The position numbers and the translations under genes were made by a program. The notes under the pieces were generated by a model that saw nothing but the letters and a program-made list of their open reading frames with translations, had not been told where the DNA came from and made no database searches. This document shows, in pieces, positions 17,394 to 27,678 of a stretch of DNA of 64,000 bases (positions are counted from its first letter, which is position 1; each line of letters begins with the position of its first letter). Source of the stretch: Pseudomonas sp. S30 (GTDB lineage: Bacteria; Pseudomonadota; Gammaproteobacteria; Pseudomonadales; Pseudomonadaceae); NCBI RefSeq assembly GCF_016518545.1, contig NZ_JACVTO010000003.1:124001-188000 (forward strand), in the 5' to 3' direction.

Positions 17394-18365
17394 TCAGCTC
17401 AATATGGAGGCCGAATCCAGGTATTTCAAGGTGCGGGGCAGATTGTCGCAGGCCAGGCTGTCCAGCCAGTGAACCTCGGACCAACTGCGCAGCCAGGTGA
17501 ATTGCCGCTTGGCCAGCTGGCGAGTGGCGATGATACCGCGCTCGCGCATCTGCTCGGCGGTCAAAAGACCGTCCAGGTAATCCCAGACCTGCCTGTAACC
17601 CACTGACCTTATAGACGGCAGCCCCACGTGCAAGTCACTTCTGGCCCGCAATCCTCGGACCTCGTCGATGAAGCCCTGTTCCAGCATCTGTGAAAAACGT
17701 AGCGCGATGCGCGTGTGCAGGACCTTTCGATCGGCAGGGGCTATCGCCAGGCGCGCCACAGTATAGGGCAAATGTCCGCCCGCGCTCGCGTCTGCCGTGC
17801 GGCTTTCGCAGGATTGACGCGCGCGGTGGGCGGTCATGCTCTGGCCGCTGACACGGTACACCTCGAGGGCGCGCATCAGCCGCTGGGGGTCATTGGGGTG
17901 GATGCGCGCAGCCGAAACAGGATCGACCTGCGCCAGTTGCCGATGCAGCTCGCCCAGCCCCAGTTCGCGCGCCTGCATCTGCAGCTCGGCACGCACCTGG
18001 GCGTCGGCCGGCGGCATGTCGGCCAGGCCCTCGACCAGCGCCTTGTAGTAGAGCATGGTGCCACCGACCAGCAGCGGGATCTTGCCGCGAGCGGTGATCT
18101 CGGCCATGGCCTGCAGGGCATCGGTGCAGAACCGGGCGGCCGAGTAGCTCTGCGCCGGGTCGAGAATGTCGACCAGCCGGTGCGGGTGAGCCGCCAGCAC
18201 CTCGGGCGCGGGCTTGGCGGTGCCGATGTCCATACCTCGGTAGACCATGGCCGAATCGACGCTGATCAGTTCGCACGGGAGGGCTTGAGTGAGGGCGATG
18301 GCCAGGTCGGTCTTGCCGGCCGCCGTCGGGCCCATGAGGAAGATCGCAGGGGGGTTGGGCTTCAT
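17394..18365 (-). CDS. miaA: tRNA dimethylallyltransferase
   Basis: MiaA adds the dimethylallyl group to N6 of A37 in tRNAs reading UNN codons. The 323-residue protein shows the P-loop GPTAAGKT (12-19), the [16 protein letters not shown] substrate loop with its catalytic Asp, and the C-terminal [12 protein letters not shown] motif. The ATG at 18365 directly abuts the mutL stop codon. The 92 bp to hfq may contain an additional hfq promoter, as in enterobacteria. Confidence 0.97.
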   Translation of the reverse strand: MKPNPPAIFLMGPTAAGKTDLAIALTQALPCELISVDSAMVYRGMDIGTAKPAPEVLAAHPHRLVDILDPAQSYSAARFCTDALQAMAEITARGKIPLLVGGTMLYYKALVEGLADMPPADAQVRAELQMQARELGLGELHRQLAQVDPVSAARIHPNDPQRLMRALEVYRVSGQSMTAHRARQSCESRTADASAGGHLPYTVARLAIAPADRKVLHTRIALRFSQMLEQGFIDEVRGLRARSDLHVGLPSIRSVGYRQVWDYLDGLLTAEQMRERGIIATRQLAKRQFTWLRSWSEVHWLDSLACDNLPRTLKYLDSASILS

Positions 18366-20267
18366 TCATCGACCGCGCAGGAAGAGTTTGTCCAGCTCGT
18401 CCAGGCCCATCTGGGTCCAGGTCGGCCGGCCGTGGTTGCACTGCCCGCTGCGCTCGGTGTTCTCCATGTCGCGCAACAGCGCGTTCATCTCCGGGATCGC
18501 CAGGCGCCGATTGGCCCGCACCGCTCCGTGGCAGGCCATGGTGCCCAGCAGTTCGTTGATGTGCGCCTGAACCCGGTCGCTGGTGCCGTACTCCATCAGG
18601 TCGGACAGCACGTCCTGCACCAGCCGGTTGGCCTCGGCCTGCTTGAGCAGTGCCGGAATCTGCCGGATCGCCAGGGTTTCCGGTCCCAGGCGCTGCAGCT
18701 CGAAGCCCAGGCGCTGGAACGTGCTGGCGTGCTCTTCGGCGCAGTCGGCCTCGCGCTGGCTCACCGCCAGCGATTCGGGCACCAGCAACGGCTGGCCGCT
18801 CAGGCCCTCGCTGGCCATCGCCAGCTTCAGGCGCTCGTACATGATTCGCTCGTGGGCGGCGTGCATGTCCACCAGCACCAGACCGACAGCGTTCTCGGCG
18901 AGGATGTAGATCCCCTTGAGCTGCGCCAGGGCGTAGCCCAGGGGTGGAATGTCGCCCTGGCTTTCAGGCAGGCTGGCAGGTGCTGGCGCTGCGCCTTCCA
19001 GCGGCGCGTAGAACTCGCGATAGACCGCCTGGGCTTCGGCAGCGGGCACCGGCTGCGCAGGACGGGGCGAGTACTGGTATTGATAGCCTGCCCCGGCGCC
19101 ACCGTTTGAAAACGAAGTCCGCGGCTCGGCCTGGGGCGGCTCGAGCATCGAGGCCGCCAGGCGCATCTCGCCCTGGGGACCGAACTCGCCGGCCTGCTGG
19201 CCGGTGGGGCGCACCAGCTCGCTGCTGGCCGCTGGTGTGGCCAGCTGGTCTTCGGGCCGCACATCGGCCAGGGCACGGTGCAAGGTGCCGTAGAGGAAGT
19301 CGTGCACCGTGCGTCCTTCACGGAAGCGAACCTCGTGCTTGGTCGGGTGCACGTTGACGTCGACGCCCGAGGGGTCGAGCTCCAGGAACAGCACGAAGGT
19401 GGGGTGGCGGCCATTGAACAGCACGTCGCGATAGGCCTGGCGCACGGCGTGGGCGACCAGCTTGTCACGCACCGCGCGACCGTTGACGAAGAAATACTGC
19501 AAGTCGGCCTGGCTACGGGAAAAGGTCGGCAAGCCGACCCAGCCCCACAGCCGCAGGCCGTTGCGCTCCACCTCGATGGGCAACGCCTGCTCCAGGAAAC
19601 CCGGTCCGCAGATCGCTCCGACGCGGCGGGCACGGGCGACGTCGTCCGGCGCTTCGTGGAGGCTCAGGATGCTCTTGCCGTTGTGGCGCAGGTGAAAGCC
19701 TACGTCGAAGCGCGCCAGCGCCAGGCGCCGGATGACTTCCTGGAGATGATCGAATTCGGTTTTCTCGGCCTTGAGGAACTTGCGCCGGGCCGGGGTATTG
19801 AAGAACAGGTCGCGCACTTCCACCGAAGTGCCGACCGGGTGCGCCGCAGGCTGCACACGTGGCAGCATGTCCCGCCCTTCGGTCTCGACCTGCCAGGCCT
19901 CGCCCGCGTCGGCGGTGCGCGAGGTCAGGGTGAGGCGCGCCACCGAACTGATGGAAGCCAGTGCCTCACCCCTGAAGCCCAGGCTGAGCACGCCTTCGAG
20001 GTCTTCGAGCTCGCGGATCTTGCTGGTGGCGTGGCGGGCCAGCGCCAGGGGCAGGTCGTCCGCGGCGATACCGCGGCCGTCGTCGCGCACTCGCAGCAGC
20101 TTGACACCGCCCTGCTCGACTTCGATGTCGATGCGTCGGGCGCCGGAGTCCAGGCTGTTCTCCAGCAGTTCCTTGGCCACCGAGGCAGGGCGCTCGACCA
20201 CCTCGCCCGCGGCGATCTGGTTGGCCAGCCGCGGGCTGAGCAGCTGGATGCGCACGGCCTGGCTCAT
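18366..20267 (-). CDS. mutL: DNA mismatch repair protein MutL
   Basis: The 633-residue MutL has the GHKL ATPase ([12 protein letters not shown], catalytic E36 in [25 protein letters not shown]), a Pro/Ala/Gln-rich linker at about 340-440, and a C-terminal dimerisation domain. The C-terminal domain has the metal-dependent nicking motif in the form [12 protein letters not shown], together with ACHGAVRA and a late CNHGRPT. It is therefore the endonuclease-type MutL of bacteria lacking MutH, not the enterobacterial type. The ATG overlaps the amiB stop as ATGA. Confidence 0.97.
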   Translation of the reverse strand: MSQAVRIQLLSPRLANQIAAGEVVERPASVAKELLENSLDSGARRIDIEVEQGGVKLLRVRDDGRGIAADDLPLALARHATSKIRELEDLEGVLSLGFRGEALASISSVARLTLTSRTADAGEAWQVETEGRDMLPRVQPAAHPVGTSVEVRDLFFNTPARRKFLKAEKTEFDHLQEVIRRLALARFDVGFHLRHNGKSILSLHEAPDDVARARRVGAICGPGFLEQALPIEVERNGLRLWGWVGLPTFSRSQADLQYFFVNGRAVRDKLVAHAVRQAYRDVLFNGRHPTFVLFLELDPSGVDVNVHPTKHEVRFREGRTVHDFLYGTLHRALADVRPEDQLATPAASSELVRPTGQQAGEFGPQGEMRLAASMLEPPQAEPRTSFSNGGAGAGYQYQYSPRPAQPVPAAEAQAVYREFYAPLEGAAPAPASLPESQGDIPPLGYALAQLKGIYILAENAVGLVLVDMHAAHERIMYERLKLAMASEGLSGQPLLVPESLAVSQREADCAEEHASTFQRLGFELQRLGPETLAIRQIPALLKQAEANRLVQDVLSDLMEYGTSDRVQAHINELLGTMACHGAVRANRRLAIPEMNALLRDMENTERSGQCNHGRPTWTQMGLDELDKLFLRGR

Positions 20268-21697
20268 TGCTGCGACGCCAGGGTGGTGGCCGGGATGTCC
20301 AGGTGCTGGCCGACCTTGAGCTCGTCGCTTTTGAGGTTGTTGCTGCTGCGCAGGCTGGCCACGCTGACCTGGTAACGCACGGCGATCATCGCCAGGGTTT
20401 CACCGGGACGCACGTTGTGCTCGCGCGGACCCTGGGCGATCTTGCCGGAGTCGCGCAGCCAGGCGATGTAGGTGCCGGGCGGCGGATTCTGCTGGAAGAA
20501 CTGCCGCACGCCGGTGTGGATCGAACGCGCCAGGGCTTGCTGATGGCTGCGGTTGGCCAGTTTGTTGGCTTCGGCAGCGTTGGAAATGAAGCCGGTCTCG
20601 ACCAGGATGGAGGGGATGTCCGGCGATTTGAGCACCATGAAGCCGGCCTGTTCCACCCGCTGCTTGTGCAGCGCGGTGATCCGGCCCATGTTGCCCAGCA
20701 CCTTCTGTCCCACGTTCAGGCTGGAGCTGAGGGTGGCGGTCATCGACAGGTCGAGCAGCACGCCCGCGAGCATGCGGTCCTTGTCGTCGAGGCTGACATT
20801 GCCGGCGCCGCCGATCAGGTCGGAACGGTTCTCGCTGTCGGCCAGCCAGCGCGCGGTCTCGGAGGTGGCGCCGCGGTCGGAGAGGGCGAACACCGATGCG
20901 CCGAAGGCGGCGGTGGACGGTGCGGCATCGGCGTGGATCGAAATGAACAGGTCGGCGCCTTTCTTGCGGGCGATCTCGGTGCGCTTGCGCAGCGGAATGA
21001 AATAGTCGCCGGTACGGGTCAGCTCGGCCCGATAGCCTTTCTCGGTGTTGATCTGGCGCTGCAGTTCACGGGCGATCTGCAGCACGATGTCCTTCTCGTG
21101 CTGGCCACGCGAGCCCGAGGCGCCCGGGTCTTCACCGCCGTGACCGGCATCGATGGCGACGACGATGTCGCGCTTGCCATTGGGCACCGGCGGCAGCTTG
21201 AGCGCCGGTTGCGCCGGCGTGACGGGCACTGCAGGCGTGGTCGCCGGCGCCGTGGCGACCGGTGCGGGCGTGGGATTGCTGGCGGCGATGGCGTCGGCTT
21301 CCTGGTCGTACAGGTCGACCACCAGGCGATTGCCGTACTGGGCGTTCGGCGCCAGGGTGAAACTCTTGGGCGTGACGGCCTTCTTCAGGTCGACCACCAC
21401 CCGCAGGTCGGTCGGGGTACGCTGGGCCGAGCGCACGCTGGTGATCGGCGTGTTCGAGGTGGAGACATTCAGCGGCGAAGCCAGCGTCGCACCGTTGATG
21501 TCGATGACCAGGCGATCGGGGGCGCTGAGGGTGAAGACGCTGTGCTGCACCGGCCCGGACAGGTCGAACACCAGCCGCGTGTTGTCCGGCGCGCGCCACA
21601 GGCGCACGCTCTTGACTTGAGTGACGGCCAGGGCGTCGAAGGTCAGCGCTGTCAACAGCAGCCCCACGACGGCGACCAGTGCGCGGATGCGCGGCAT
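20264..21697 (-). CDS. amiB: N-acetylmuramoyl-L-alanine amidase AmiB
   Basis: AmiB cleaves septal peptidoglycan during daughter-cell separation. The order is: signal peptide (about 1-25), AMIN domain (about 26-130) that targets the septum, a Pro/Ala/Thr linker, zinc amidase_3 domain ([15 protein letters not shown] with zinc His and Glu, later [10 protein letters not shown] with catalytic Glu), and a C-terminal LysM repeat ([16 protein letters not shown]). The length is 477 residues from the ATG at 21697, which has GGGGA about 6 nt upstream. A GTG at 21709 is possible but has no ribosome site. Confidence 0.96.
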   Translation of the reverse strand: MPRIRALVAVVGLLLTALTFDALAVTQVKSVRLWRAPDNTRLVFDLSGPVQHSVFTLSAPDRLVIDINGATLASPLNVSTSNTPITSVRSAQRTPTDLRVVVDLKKAVTPKSFTLAPNAQYGNRLVVDLYDQEADAIAASNPTPAPVATAPATTPAVPVTPAQPALKLPPVPNGKRDIVVAIDAGHGGEDPGASGSRGQHEKDIVLQIARELQRQINTEKGYRAELTRTGDYFIPLRKRTEIARKKGADLFISIHADAAPSTAAFGASVFALSDRGATSETARWLADSENRSDLIGGAGNVSLDDKDRMLAGVLLDLSMTATLSSSLNVGQKVLGNMGRITALHKQRVEQAGFMVLKSPDIPSILVETGFISNAAEANKLANRSHQQALARSIHTGVRQFFQQNPPPGTYIAWLRDSGKIAQGPREHNVRPGETLAMIAVRYQVSVASLRSSNNLKSDELKVGQHLDIPATTLASQQ

Positions 21698-21709
21698 ACC
21701 TTTCCCCAC

Positions 21710-22183
21710 TTACTGTTTGAATTCGGCAGCCAGAGCGGCACACCAGGCTTCGCCGCGAGCCCCCTGCGGCGACAGGTTCAGCGAGCGGCCGCCCGCCTGG
21801 GGGCTTATGGTAATGGTCAGGTCGGGCTTTGGCAAAACGCCCGCACCCTTCTGTGGCCACTCGAAAAGACACAGGGGATCGCCTTCGAAATAATCGCGAA
21901 TGCCCATGAACTCCAGCTCTTCGGCATCCACCAGCCGATACAGGTCGAAATGGAAAGCGCGGATATCGCCGATCTCATAGGGCTCGACCACGGTGAAGGT
22001 AGGACTTTTCACCGCGCCGCTGTGGCCCAGTCCACGGATCAGCCCCCGTGACAACGTGGTCTTGCCAGCGCCCAGGTCGCCCTCCAGGAAGATCACGCCA
22101 TGGCCGCCGGTGATCCTGGCCAGGGTCGCGCCAAAGGCGACGGTGGCCGGCTCGTCGGCCAGAAACAGGGTTATGCCTGACAC
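21710..22183 (-). CDS. tsaE: tRNA threonylcarbamoyladenosine biosynthesis ATPase TsaE
   Basis: TsaE is the small ATPase that recycles the TsaB-TsaD complex making t6A37 in tRNA. The P-loop GDLGAGKTT, SPTFTVVEPY and the FHFDLYR motif are all present in 157 residues. The start is the GTG at 22183, with GGAGGAG 8 nt upstream. The gene begins inside the last 13 bp of nnrD and ends just before amiB, the conserved order. Confidence 0.95.
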   Translation of the reverse strand: MSGITLFLADEPATVAFGATLARITGGHGVIFLEGDLGAGKTTLSRGLIRGLGHSGAVKSPTFTVVEPYEIGDIRAFHFDLYRLVDAEELEFMGIRDYFEGDPLCLFEWPQKGAGVLPKPDLTITISPQAGGRSLNLSPQGARGEAWCAALAAEFKQ

Positions 22184-23031
22184 GCTGAATGCTCCTCCAA
22201 CAAATTTCGAATGACCGGAACCAGATCGCTGGCCGCCAGGCCTCTGCCCTGCACACCCAGGCGCTCGCCGGCGCAGGCGTGCAGCCACACGCCCAGCCCG
22301 GCGGCCTGCCAGGCGTCCAGACCCTGGGCCAGAAGCGCCGCCAGGACGCCGCTCAACACATCGCCCAGCCCCGCGCCGGCCATCGCCGGGTGGCCCCGCT
22401 CGCAGATGCGCAGGCGGCCATGGGGGTCGGCGATCAGCGTGCCGGCGCCCTTGAGCACGCACACACTGTCGTAGCGACGCGCCAGCTTGCGCGCGGCGCC
22501 CGCCCGGTCGGCCTGCACCGCCTCGGTGGACAACCCCAGCAGGCGCGCCGCCTCGCCAGGGTGCGGGGTGATCAGGCTGCCATTGGGCAGTGCCAGCGGC
22601 GCTCGCGCCTGCAGGTTCAGGGCATCGGCGTCCCACACCTGCGGCACCTGCGCACCGACCACCGCCGACAGCAGGCTGCGCCCCCAGCCGGCCTGACCCA
22701 AGCCGGGGCCGACCACCACGACCGAAGCACGCTCGAGCACCGGCATGAGCTGATTGGCCGAGCTCACGCCCAGGCACATGGTCTCCGGCAGCCGAGCAAG
22801 GCCGGCAGGCACATGCTCCGGGCGAGTCGCCACGCTCACCAGCCCGGCGCCGCAGCGCAACGCCGCCTCGGCACTGAGCAGCACGGCGCCGCCGGTGCCC
22901 AGGTCGCCACCGACCACCAGCACATGGCCGAAGTCGCCCTTGTGGGCGTCGGCAGGCCGCGCAGGCAGGTGCGCGACGCTCAGGCTGCTGAGCGGTTGCG
23001 CAAGGTTGTCGGGGTGTTTGGTCTGACGCAT
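22171..23031 (-). CDS. nnrD: ADP-dependent NAD(P)H-hydrate dehydratase
   Basis: NnrD repairs hydrated NAD(P)H. This 286-residue protein contains only the carbohydrate-kinase-like dehydratase domain (GHVLVVGGDLGTGGA, TPHPGEAARLLG, KGAGTLI, HPAMAGAGLGDVLSG). The epimerase domain fused to it in E. coli is absent. The ATG at 23031 is chosen over in-frame upstream codons that would run into the divergent queG gene. It overlaps tsaE by 13 bp. Confidence 0.93.
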   Translation of the reverse strand: MRQTKHPDNLAQPLSSLSVAHLPARPADAHKGDFGHVLVVGGDLGTGGAVLLSAEAALRCGAGLVSVATRPEHVPAGLARLPETMCLGVSSANQLMPVLERASVVVVGPGLGQAGWGRSLLSAVVGAQVPQVWDADALNLQARAPLALPNGSLITPHPGEAARLLGLSTEAVQADRAGAARKLARRYDSVCVLKGAGTLIADPHGRLRICERGHPAMAGAGLGDVLSGVLAALLAQGLDAWQAAGLGVWLHACAGERLGVQGRGLAASDLVPVIRNLLEEHSACQA

Positions 23032-23096
23032 GGGGTCAAAGGCTCCGATGTCTGGCAGAATTATACGCACCTGAGCCTGCAATGCCTTGTCCATCC

Positions 23097-24161
23097 ATGT
23101 CCGCCTCTCTTCCAGACCTGCCAGCATTGGCCCTATCGATCAAGGATTGGGGTCACGCCCTCGGTTTTGCCCATGTGGGCATCGCCGATGTCGACCTTGG
23201 CGAGCATGAACAGCACCTGCAGCGCTGGCTGGACGCCGGGCATCACGGTGAGATGGACTATATGGCAGCGCATGGCACGAAACGTTCGCGCCCGGCCGAA
23301 TTGATTCCCGGTACGCTGCGGGTGGTGTCGCTGCGCATGGACTACCTGCCGGGCGACACGCGCATGGCTCAACGCCTGGCGCAGCCGGAAAAGGCCTATG
23401 TTTCGCGCTATGCGCTGGGCCGCGACTACCACAAGCTGGTGCGCAAGCGCGTGCAGCACCTGGCCGACCGCATTCAGGAGGCCATCGGCCCGTTCGGCTA
23501 CCGAGCCTTCGTCGACAGCGCCCCGGTCCTGGAAAAGGCCATCGCCCAGCAGGCCGGACTGGGCTGGATCGGCAAGAACACCCTGCTGCTCAACCGCAAG
23601 GCCGGCAGCTACTTCTTCCTGGCCGAACTGTTCGTCGACCTGCCGCTGCCGACCGACCCGGCCCAGACCAGCGAACACTGCGGGCGCTGCCAGGCCTGCC
23701 TGGACCTGTGCCCCACCGCCGCGTTCGTCGGTCCCTACCAGCTCGATGCGCGGCGCTGCATTTCCTACCTGACCATCGAGCTGCGCGACGCCATTCCGCT
23801 GGAGTTGCGCCCCCTGATCGGCAACCGGGTGTTCGGCTGCGACGACTGCCAGATCGCCTGTCCGTGGAACCGCTTCGCCAAGTCCACCGGCGAGGACGAC
23901 TTCAAGCCGCGCCATGGCCTGGACAACGCCGAACTGGCCGCGCTGTTCCTGTGGGACGAAAAGACCTTCCTGAGCCGCACCGAGGGTTCGCCGTTACGCC
24001 GGGCCGGGTACGAGCGCTGGCTGCGCAACCTGGCGGTGGGGCTGGGCAATGCGCCGTCGACCATCGCGGTGATCGAGGCGCTCAAGGCGCGCCGCGAGCA
24101 CCCCTCGGCGCTGGTCAGGGAGCATGTGCAGTGGGCGCTGGAGCGCCATCGGGTGGCGTGA
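23097..24161 (+). CDS. queG: Epoxyqueuosine reductase
   Basis: QueG carries out the last step of queuosine biosynthesis in tRNA, using cobalamin and two [4Fe-4S] clusters. Cluster ligands are seen as CGRCQACLDLCP and CDDCQIACPWN. A HEAT-like tail follows (SALVREHVQWAL). The length is 354 residues from the ATG at 23097; an ATG at 23082 would add five and neither has a strong ribosome site. A -10-like TTATAC at about 23061-23066 fits a leader of roughly 25 nt to 23097. It is divergent from nnrD. Confidence 0.95.
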   Translation: MSASLPDLPALALSIKDWGHALGFAHVGIADVDLGEHEQHLQRWLDAGHHGEMDYMAAHGTKRSRPAELIPGTLRVVSLRMDYLPGDTRMAQRLAQPEKAYVSRYALGRDYHKLVRKRVQHLADRIQEAIGPFGYRAFVDSAPVLEKAIAQQAGLGWIGKNTLLLNRKAGSYFFLAELFVDLPLPTDPAQTSEHCGRCQACLDLCPTAAFVGPYQLDARRCISYLTIELRDAIPLELRPLIGNRVFGCDDCQIACPWNRFAKSTGEDDFKPRHGLDNAELAALFLWDEKTFLSRTEGSPLRRAGYERWLRNLAVGLGNAPSTIAVIEALKARREHPSALVREHVQWALERHRVA

Positions 24162-24173
24162 ATGGCGCGCCGG

Positions 24174-24785
24174 TCAACGCTCGTCGTTGTAGTGAAACTT
24201 GGGCATTTCCCAGTGGAAACGGATCGCCAGCAGCCGCAACAGCAAGCCACCGAACAACGTCAGCAGCATTGCCTGCTCGGCGGGCACCTTGAAGTACACG
24301 CACCCCAGGTAGAACCAGGCCGCCGCGAACGACACGCTGGCGTACAACTCGCGGCGAAACACCAGCGGGATGTCGTTGCAGAAGATATCCCGCAGGATGC
24401 CGCCGAACACCCCCGTGATCACCCCGCTGATGGACGCCACCAGCAGGCCCTGGCCCATTTCCAGCGCGGTCATGCAGCCGATCAGGGTGAAGGCCACCAG
24501 TCCCAGCGCGTCGAGCACCAGGAACAGGGTGCGCAGGTGGCGCATCAGCGGCGCGATGAAGATGGTCAGCAACGCGGCGAAGCTGGTGAGCACCAGGTAC
24601 TCGGGGTGCTTGACCCAGGTCAGCGGGTAGTGGCCGAGCAGCACGTCGCGCACCGAGCCGCCGCCCAGGGCAGTGATGCAGGCGATCAGTACCACGCCGA
24701 ACCAGTCCATGCCTCGCCGTCCGGCAGACAATGCGCCGGTCATGGCCTCGGCGGTGATGGCGATCAGATAGAGCAACAGCAGCAT
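24174..24785 (-). CDS. TRIC-family trimeric intracellular cation channel homologue (UPF0126/YadS type)
   Basis: The 203-residue protein has seven predicted membrane segments arranged as two repeats. Each repeat carries the family's glycine-rich motif (ALGGGSVRDVLLG and GVFGGILRDIFCND). Bacterial members are monovalent cation channels by structural homology, but their physiological role is not established. The gene converges on queG with 12 bp between stops and starts at an ATG at 24785. Confidence 0.88.
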   Translation of the reverse strand: MLLLLYLIAITAEAMTGALSAGRRGMDWFGVVLIACITALGGGSVRDVLLGHYPLTWVKHPEYLVLTSFAALLTIFIAPLMRHLRTLFLVLDALGLVAFTLIGCMTALEMGQGLLVASISGVITGVFGGILRDIFCNDIPLVFRRELYASVSFAAAWFYLGCVYFKVPAEQAMLLTLFGGLLLRLLAIRFHWEMPKFHYNDER

Positions 24786-24918
24786 GGTGCACCTGAGGAG
24801 GCAGTGACGCGCGATGAAAGGCCGTAGGCACGCGGAACGTTGAACGCAGGCGCGGCGTCACGCGCTCATTCAAGCGTGTCGCTCATCGCTCGCCGAAACG
24901 CGGCCAGCGGCCTGGCGC

Positions 24919-25461
24919 TCAGACCTTGATGAAATGTTCGCGATAGTGCCGCAGCTCGGCGATCGATTCGCGGATGTCGTCCAGCGCCAGGTGGGTGCCG
25001 CCCTTCTGGAAGCTGTCGCGCACGTGCGGCGCCCAGCGCGCGGCCAGTTCCTTGAGGGTCGAGACGTCGAGGTTGCGGTAGTGGAAATAGGCCTCGAGTT
25101 GCGGCATGTGCCGGTAGAGGAAGCGCCGGTCCTGGCAGATGCTGTTGCCGCAGATCGGCGACTTGCCGCGGGGCACCCACTGTTCGAGAAACGCCAGGGT
25201 CTGGGCCTCGGCCTGGGCCATGTCGATGCGACTGTCGCGCACTCGCTGGGTGAGCCCCGACGCGCCGTGGGTGCGGGTGTTCCAGTCATCCATGCGCGCC
25301 AGCACCTCGTCGCTGTGGTGGATGGCGATCACCGGACCTTCGGCCAGGGTATTCAGCTCGCTGTCGGTAACGATGGTGGCCATCTCGATGATGACATCGG
25401 TGTCCGGGTCCAGGCCGGTCATCTCCAGATCGATCCAGATCAGGTTCTGTGGGTTGTGCAT
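24919..25461 (-). CDS. orn: Oligoribonuclease
   Basis: Orn is the DEDDh 3'-5' exoribonuclease that degrades 2-5 nt RNAs and, in Pseudomonas, the pGpG produced from cyclic-di-GMP. D and E of WIDLEMTG, the later [11 protein letters not shown] with its Asp, and the HYREHF His complete the site. The 180-residue length is standard. The ATG at 25461 has GAGGAG about 8 nt upstream. It is divergent from rsgA with 93 bp between start codons. Confidence 0.97.
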   Translation of the reverse strand: MHNPQNLIWIDLEMTGLDPDTDVIIEMATIVTDSELNTLAEGPVIAIHHSDEVLARMDDWNTRTHGASGLTQRVRDSRIDMAQAEAQTLAFLEQWVPRGKSPICGNSICQDRRFLYRHMPQLEAYFHYRNLDVSTLKELAARWAPHVRDSFQKGGTHLALDDIRESIAELRHYREHFIKV

Positions 25462-25554
25462 GCATGAGCTCCTCGAATAGGCCGCCATATTAGCCTAGTG
25501 GAGCGTGCTAAACTGCCTGCCGTTTTCTTTCAGCCTCACCACCACGGAACATTC

Positions 25555-26586
25555 ATGGCCAAACGCCAGCTCAACCGTCGCCAGAACTGGCGCATCGAAA
25601 AGATCCAGGGCGAACGCGCCGCCCGCGCGGCCAAGCGCGAGCAGAATGCCTTGCACGAGCTGGAAGGCGGCGACCTGGGCCCGGAACAACTGGGCCTGGT
25701 GATCGCCCATTTCGGTGTCACGGTCGAGGTCGAAGCGCAGGATGGCGACCGCGCAGGCCAGGTGTTTCGCTGTCACTTGCGGGCCAACCTGCCCGCGCTG
25801 GTGACCGGCGATCGCGTGGTCTGGCGCGCCGGCAACCAGGGCAACGGCGTGATCGTCGCGCAGATGCCGCGCAGTGCCGAGCTGTGTCGCCCCAACAACC
25901 ACGGCCAGCTCAAGCCGGTGGCGGCCAACGTCGACCTGATCGTGATCGTCTTCGCCCCGGCGCCCGAGCCGCAGGCCAACCTCATCGACCGCTACCTGGT
26001 CGCCGCCGAGCATGCGGGCATCCGTCCGCTGCTGCTGCTGAACAAGGCCGACCTGATCGACGCGCACAATGCCCCGACGCTCAACGCCCTGCTGGCGGTC
26101 TATCGCGATCTGGGCTATCCGCTGCTGGAAGTGTCGGCCCATCAGGGCGATGGCATGCAGCGCCTGCAACAGACCCTCGACGGCCACATCAGCGTGTTCG
26201 TCGGCCAGTCGGGGGTGGGCAAGTCGTCGCTGGTCAACAGCCTGCTGCCCCAGGCGCAGACGCGGGTGGGCGATCTGTCGGAATGGTCGGGCCAGGGTAC
26301 CCATACCACGACCACCGCGCGGCTGTACCACTTCCCCAACGGCGGCGACCTGATCGATTCGCCGGGCATTCGCGAGTTCGGCCTGGCCCACGTCAGCCGG
26401 GACGATGTCGAGGCCGGCTTCATCGAGTTTCGCGACCTGCTCGGCACCTGCCGTTTCCGCGACTGCAAGCATGACCGCGAGCCGGGCTGCGCGCTGCTCA
26501 AGGCGCTGGACGAGGGCCGCATCTCGGCGCAGCGCATGCACAGCTACCGCGCGATCATCGCCAGCCTGACCCAGGATACCTACTGA
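25555..26586 (+). CDS. rsgA: Small-subunit ribosome biogenesis GTPase RsgA
   Basis: RsgA is a late 30S-assembly GTPase. The protein has an N-terminal basic extension and OB fold, then a circularly permuted GTPase in which NKAD precedes the P-loop [10 protein letters not shown] and DSPG. The zinc knuckle [14 protein letters not shown] follows. The length is 343 residues. The ATG at 25555 has CGGAA about 6 nt upstream. The orn/rsgA divergent arrangement is conserved with enterobacteria. Confidence 0.97.
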   Translation: MAKRQLNRRQNWRIEKIQGERAARAAKREQNALHELEGGDLGPEQLGLVIAHFGVTVEVEAQDGDRAGQVFRCHLRANLPALVTGDRVVWRAGNQGNGVIVAQMPRSAELCRPNNHGQLKPVAANVDLIVIVFAPAPEPQANLIDRYLVAAEHAGIRPLLLLNKADLIDAHNAPTLNALLAVYRDLGYPLLEVSAHQGDGMQRLQQTLDGHISVFVGQSGVGKSSLVNSLLPQAQTRVGDLSEWSGQGTHTTTTARLYHFPNGGDLIDSPGIREFGLAHVSRDDVEAGFIEFRDLLGTCRFRDCKHDREPGCALLKALDEGRISAQRMHSYRAIIASLTQDTY

Positions 26587-26619
26587 GCCCCTCGCACGCC
26601 GCCCTGGCGTGCGCAGGCG

Positions 26620-27675
26620 TCAGTTCTCCTTGACGTCGTCGGTCTTCAGCGCGCCGTTTTCGAAGATGTTCAGCTTTTCGCGCAGCTCACGAGGCTGCAT
26701 GGGTTGCCCCGGATTGCCCCCAGGCGCGGCGGCGGCGCCCGGAGTAGCCGGAGTGGCGGGTGCGCCCGGCGCCGGGGACGTGGCAGGGGCCGGCGGGGTC
26801 GAGCTGCCGGGCGCCTCCGGCTGGCTCTGCTCGCCTTCGATGTCTCGCTGGGCTTTCTTGGTCAGCACGATGATGTCGATGCGCCGGTTGACCGGGTTCT
26901 GCGGATGCTCGCGGTCGAACAGCGAAGACGAGGCGTAGCCGACCACCCGCGCCACCTGATCGTCCGGGTAACCACCGGCGATCAAGGCGCGGCGCGCCGC
27001 GTTGGCCCGGTTGGCCGACAGTTCCCAGTTGCCGAAATCGCCGGTGCCGGCGTAGGGCTTGGCATCGGTGTGGCCGCTGACGCTGATCTTGTTCGGCACC
27101 GCCTTGATGGTGTCGGCCATGGCCAGCAGGATGTCTTCGAAATACGGCTTGAGGCGCGCGCTGCCCAGGTCGAACATCGGGCGGTTCTCGGCGTCCATGA
27201 TCTGGATGCGCAGGCCGTCCTGGGTGATCTCGAAGAGAATCTGGTCCTTGAACTTCTGCAGTTGCGGGTTTTCCTCGACCTTGTTCTGCAGCTCTTGCAG
27301 CAGCAGTTGCAGGCGTTCCTGCTCGACCTGCTCGGCCATGGTCTCGACCTTGTCCTTGTCCAGCTGGATGCTGGTATCGGGCGTCGGTTCGGATTTCTCT
27401 TCCGGATTGATGGTCTTGTCCGGGGCCAGCTGGGGCGAGCCGCCGAGGTCGATGACGTACGGCGTGCCGCTCTCGGAAAACCCGATCGGGTCCTTGAAAT
27501 AGCCGGCGATGGCGATCTTCTGCTCAGGCGTGGCCGTGGACAGCAGCCACAGCACGAGGAAGAACGCCATCATCGCCGTGGCGAAGTCGGCGAAGGCGAT
27601 CTTCCAGGCGCCGCCATGATGGCCGGCGCCGTAGCGCTTGATGCGCTTGACGATGATGGGCTGGTTGTTTTCCAT
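26620..27675 (-). CDS. motB: Flagellar motor stator protein MotB
   Basis: MotB is the peptidoglycan-anchored stator subunit. One N-terminal membrane helix carries the proton-accepting Asp (D30 in FADFATAMMAFFLVLWLL). A plug and linker follow, then an OmpA-like peptidoglycan-binding domain (VSGHTDAKP, NWELSANRANAARRALIAGG, NRRIDIIVL), ending in a Pro/Ala/Gly-rich tail at about residues 290-335. The length is 351 residues. The start is 3 bp after the motA stop. It converges on rsgA. Confidence 0.96.
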   Translation of the reverse strand: MENNQPIIVKRIKRYGAGHHGGAWKIAFADFATAMMAFFLVLWLLSTATPEQKIAIAGYFKDPIGFSESGTPYVIDLGGSPQLAPDKTINPEEKSEPTPDTSIQLDKDKVETMAEQVEQERLQLLLQELQNKVEENPQLQKFKDQILFEITQDGLRIQIMDAENRPMFDLGSARLKPYFEDILLAMADTIKAVPNKISVSGHTDAKPYAGTGDFGNWELSANRANAARRALIAGGYPDDQVARVVGYASSSLFDREHPQNPVNRRIDIIVLTKKAQRDIEGEQSQPEAPGSSTPPAPATSPAPGAPATPATPGAAAAPGGNPGQPMQPRELREKLNIFENGALKTDDVKEN

Positions 27676-27678
27676 GAC

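Noticed and set aside
26690..26830. Simple-sequence-like GC-rich tract near the motB end
   Set aside because: It encodes the Pro/Ala/Gly-rich C-terminal tail of MotB in frame; such tails vary among stators.
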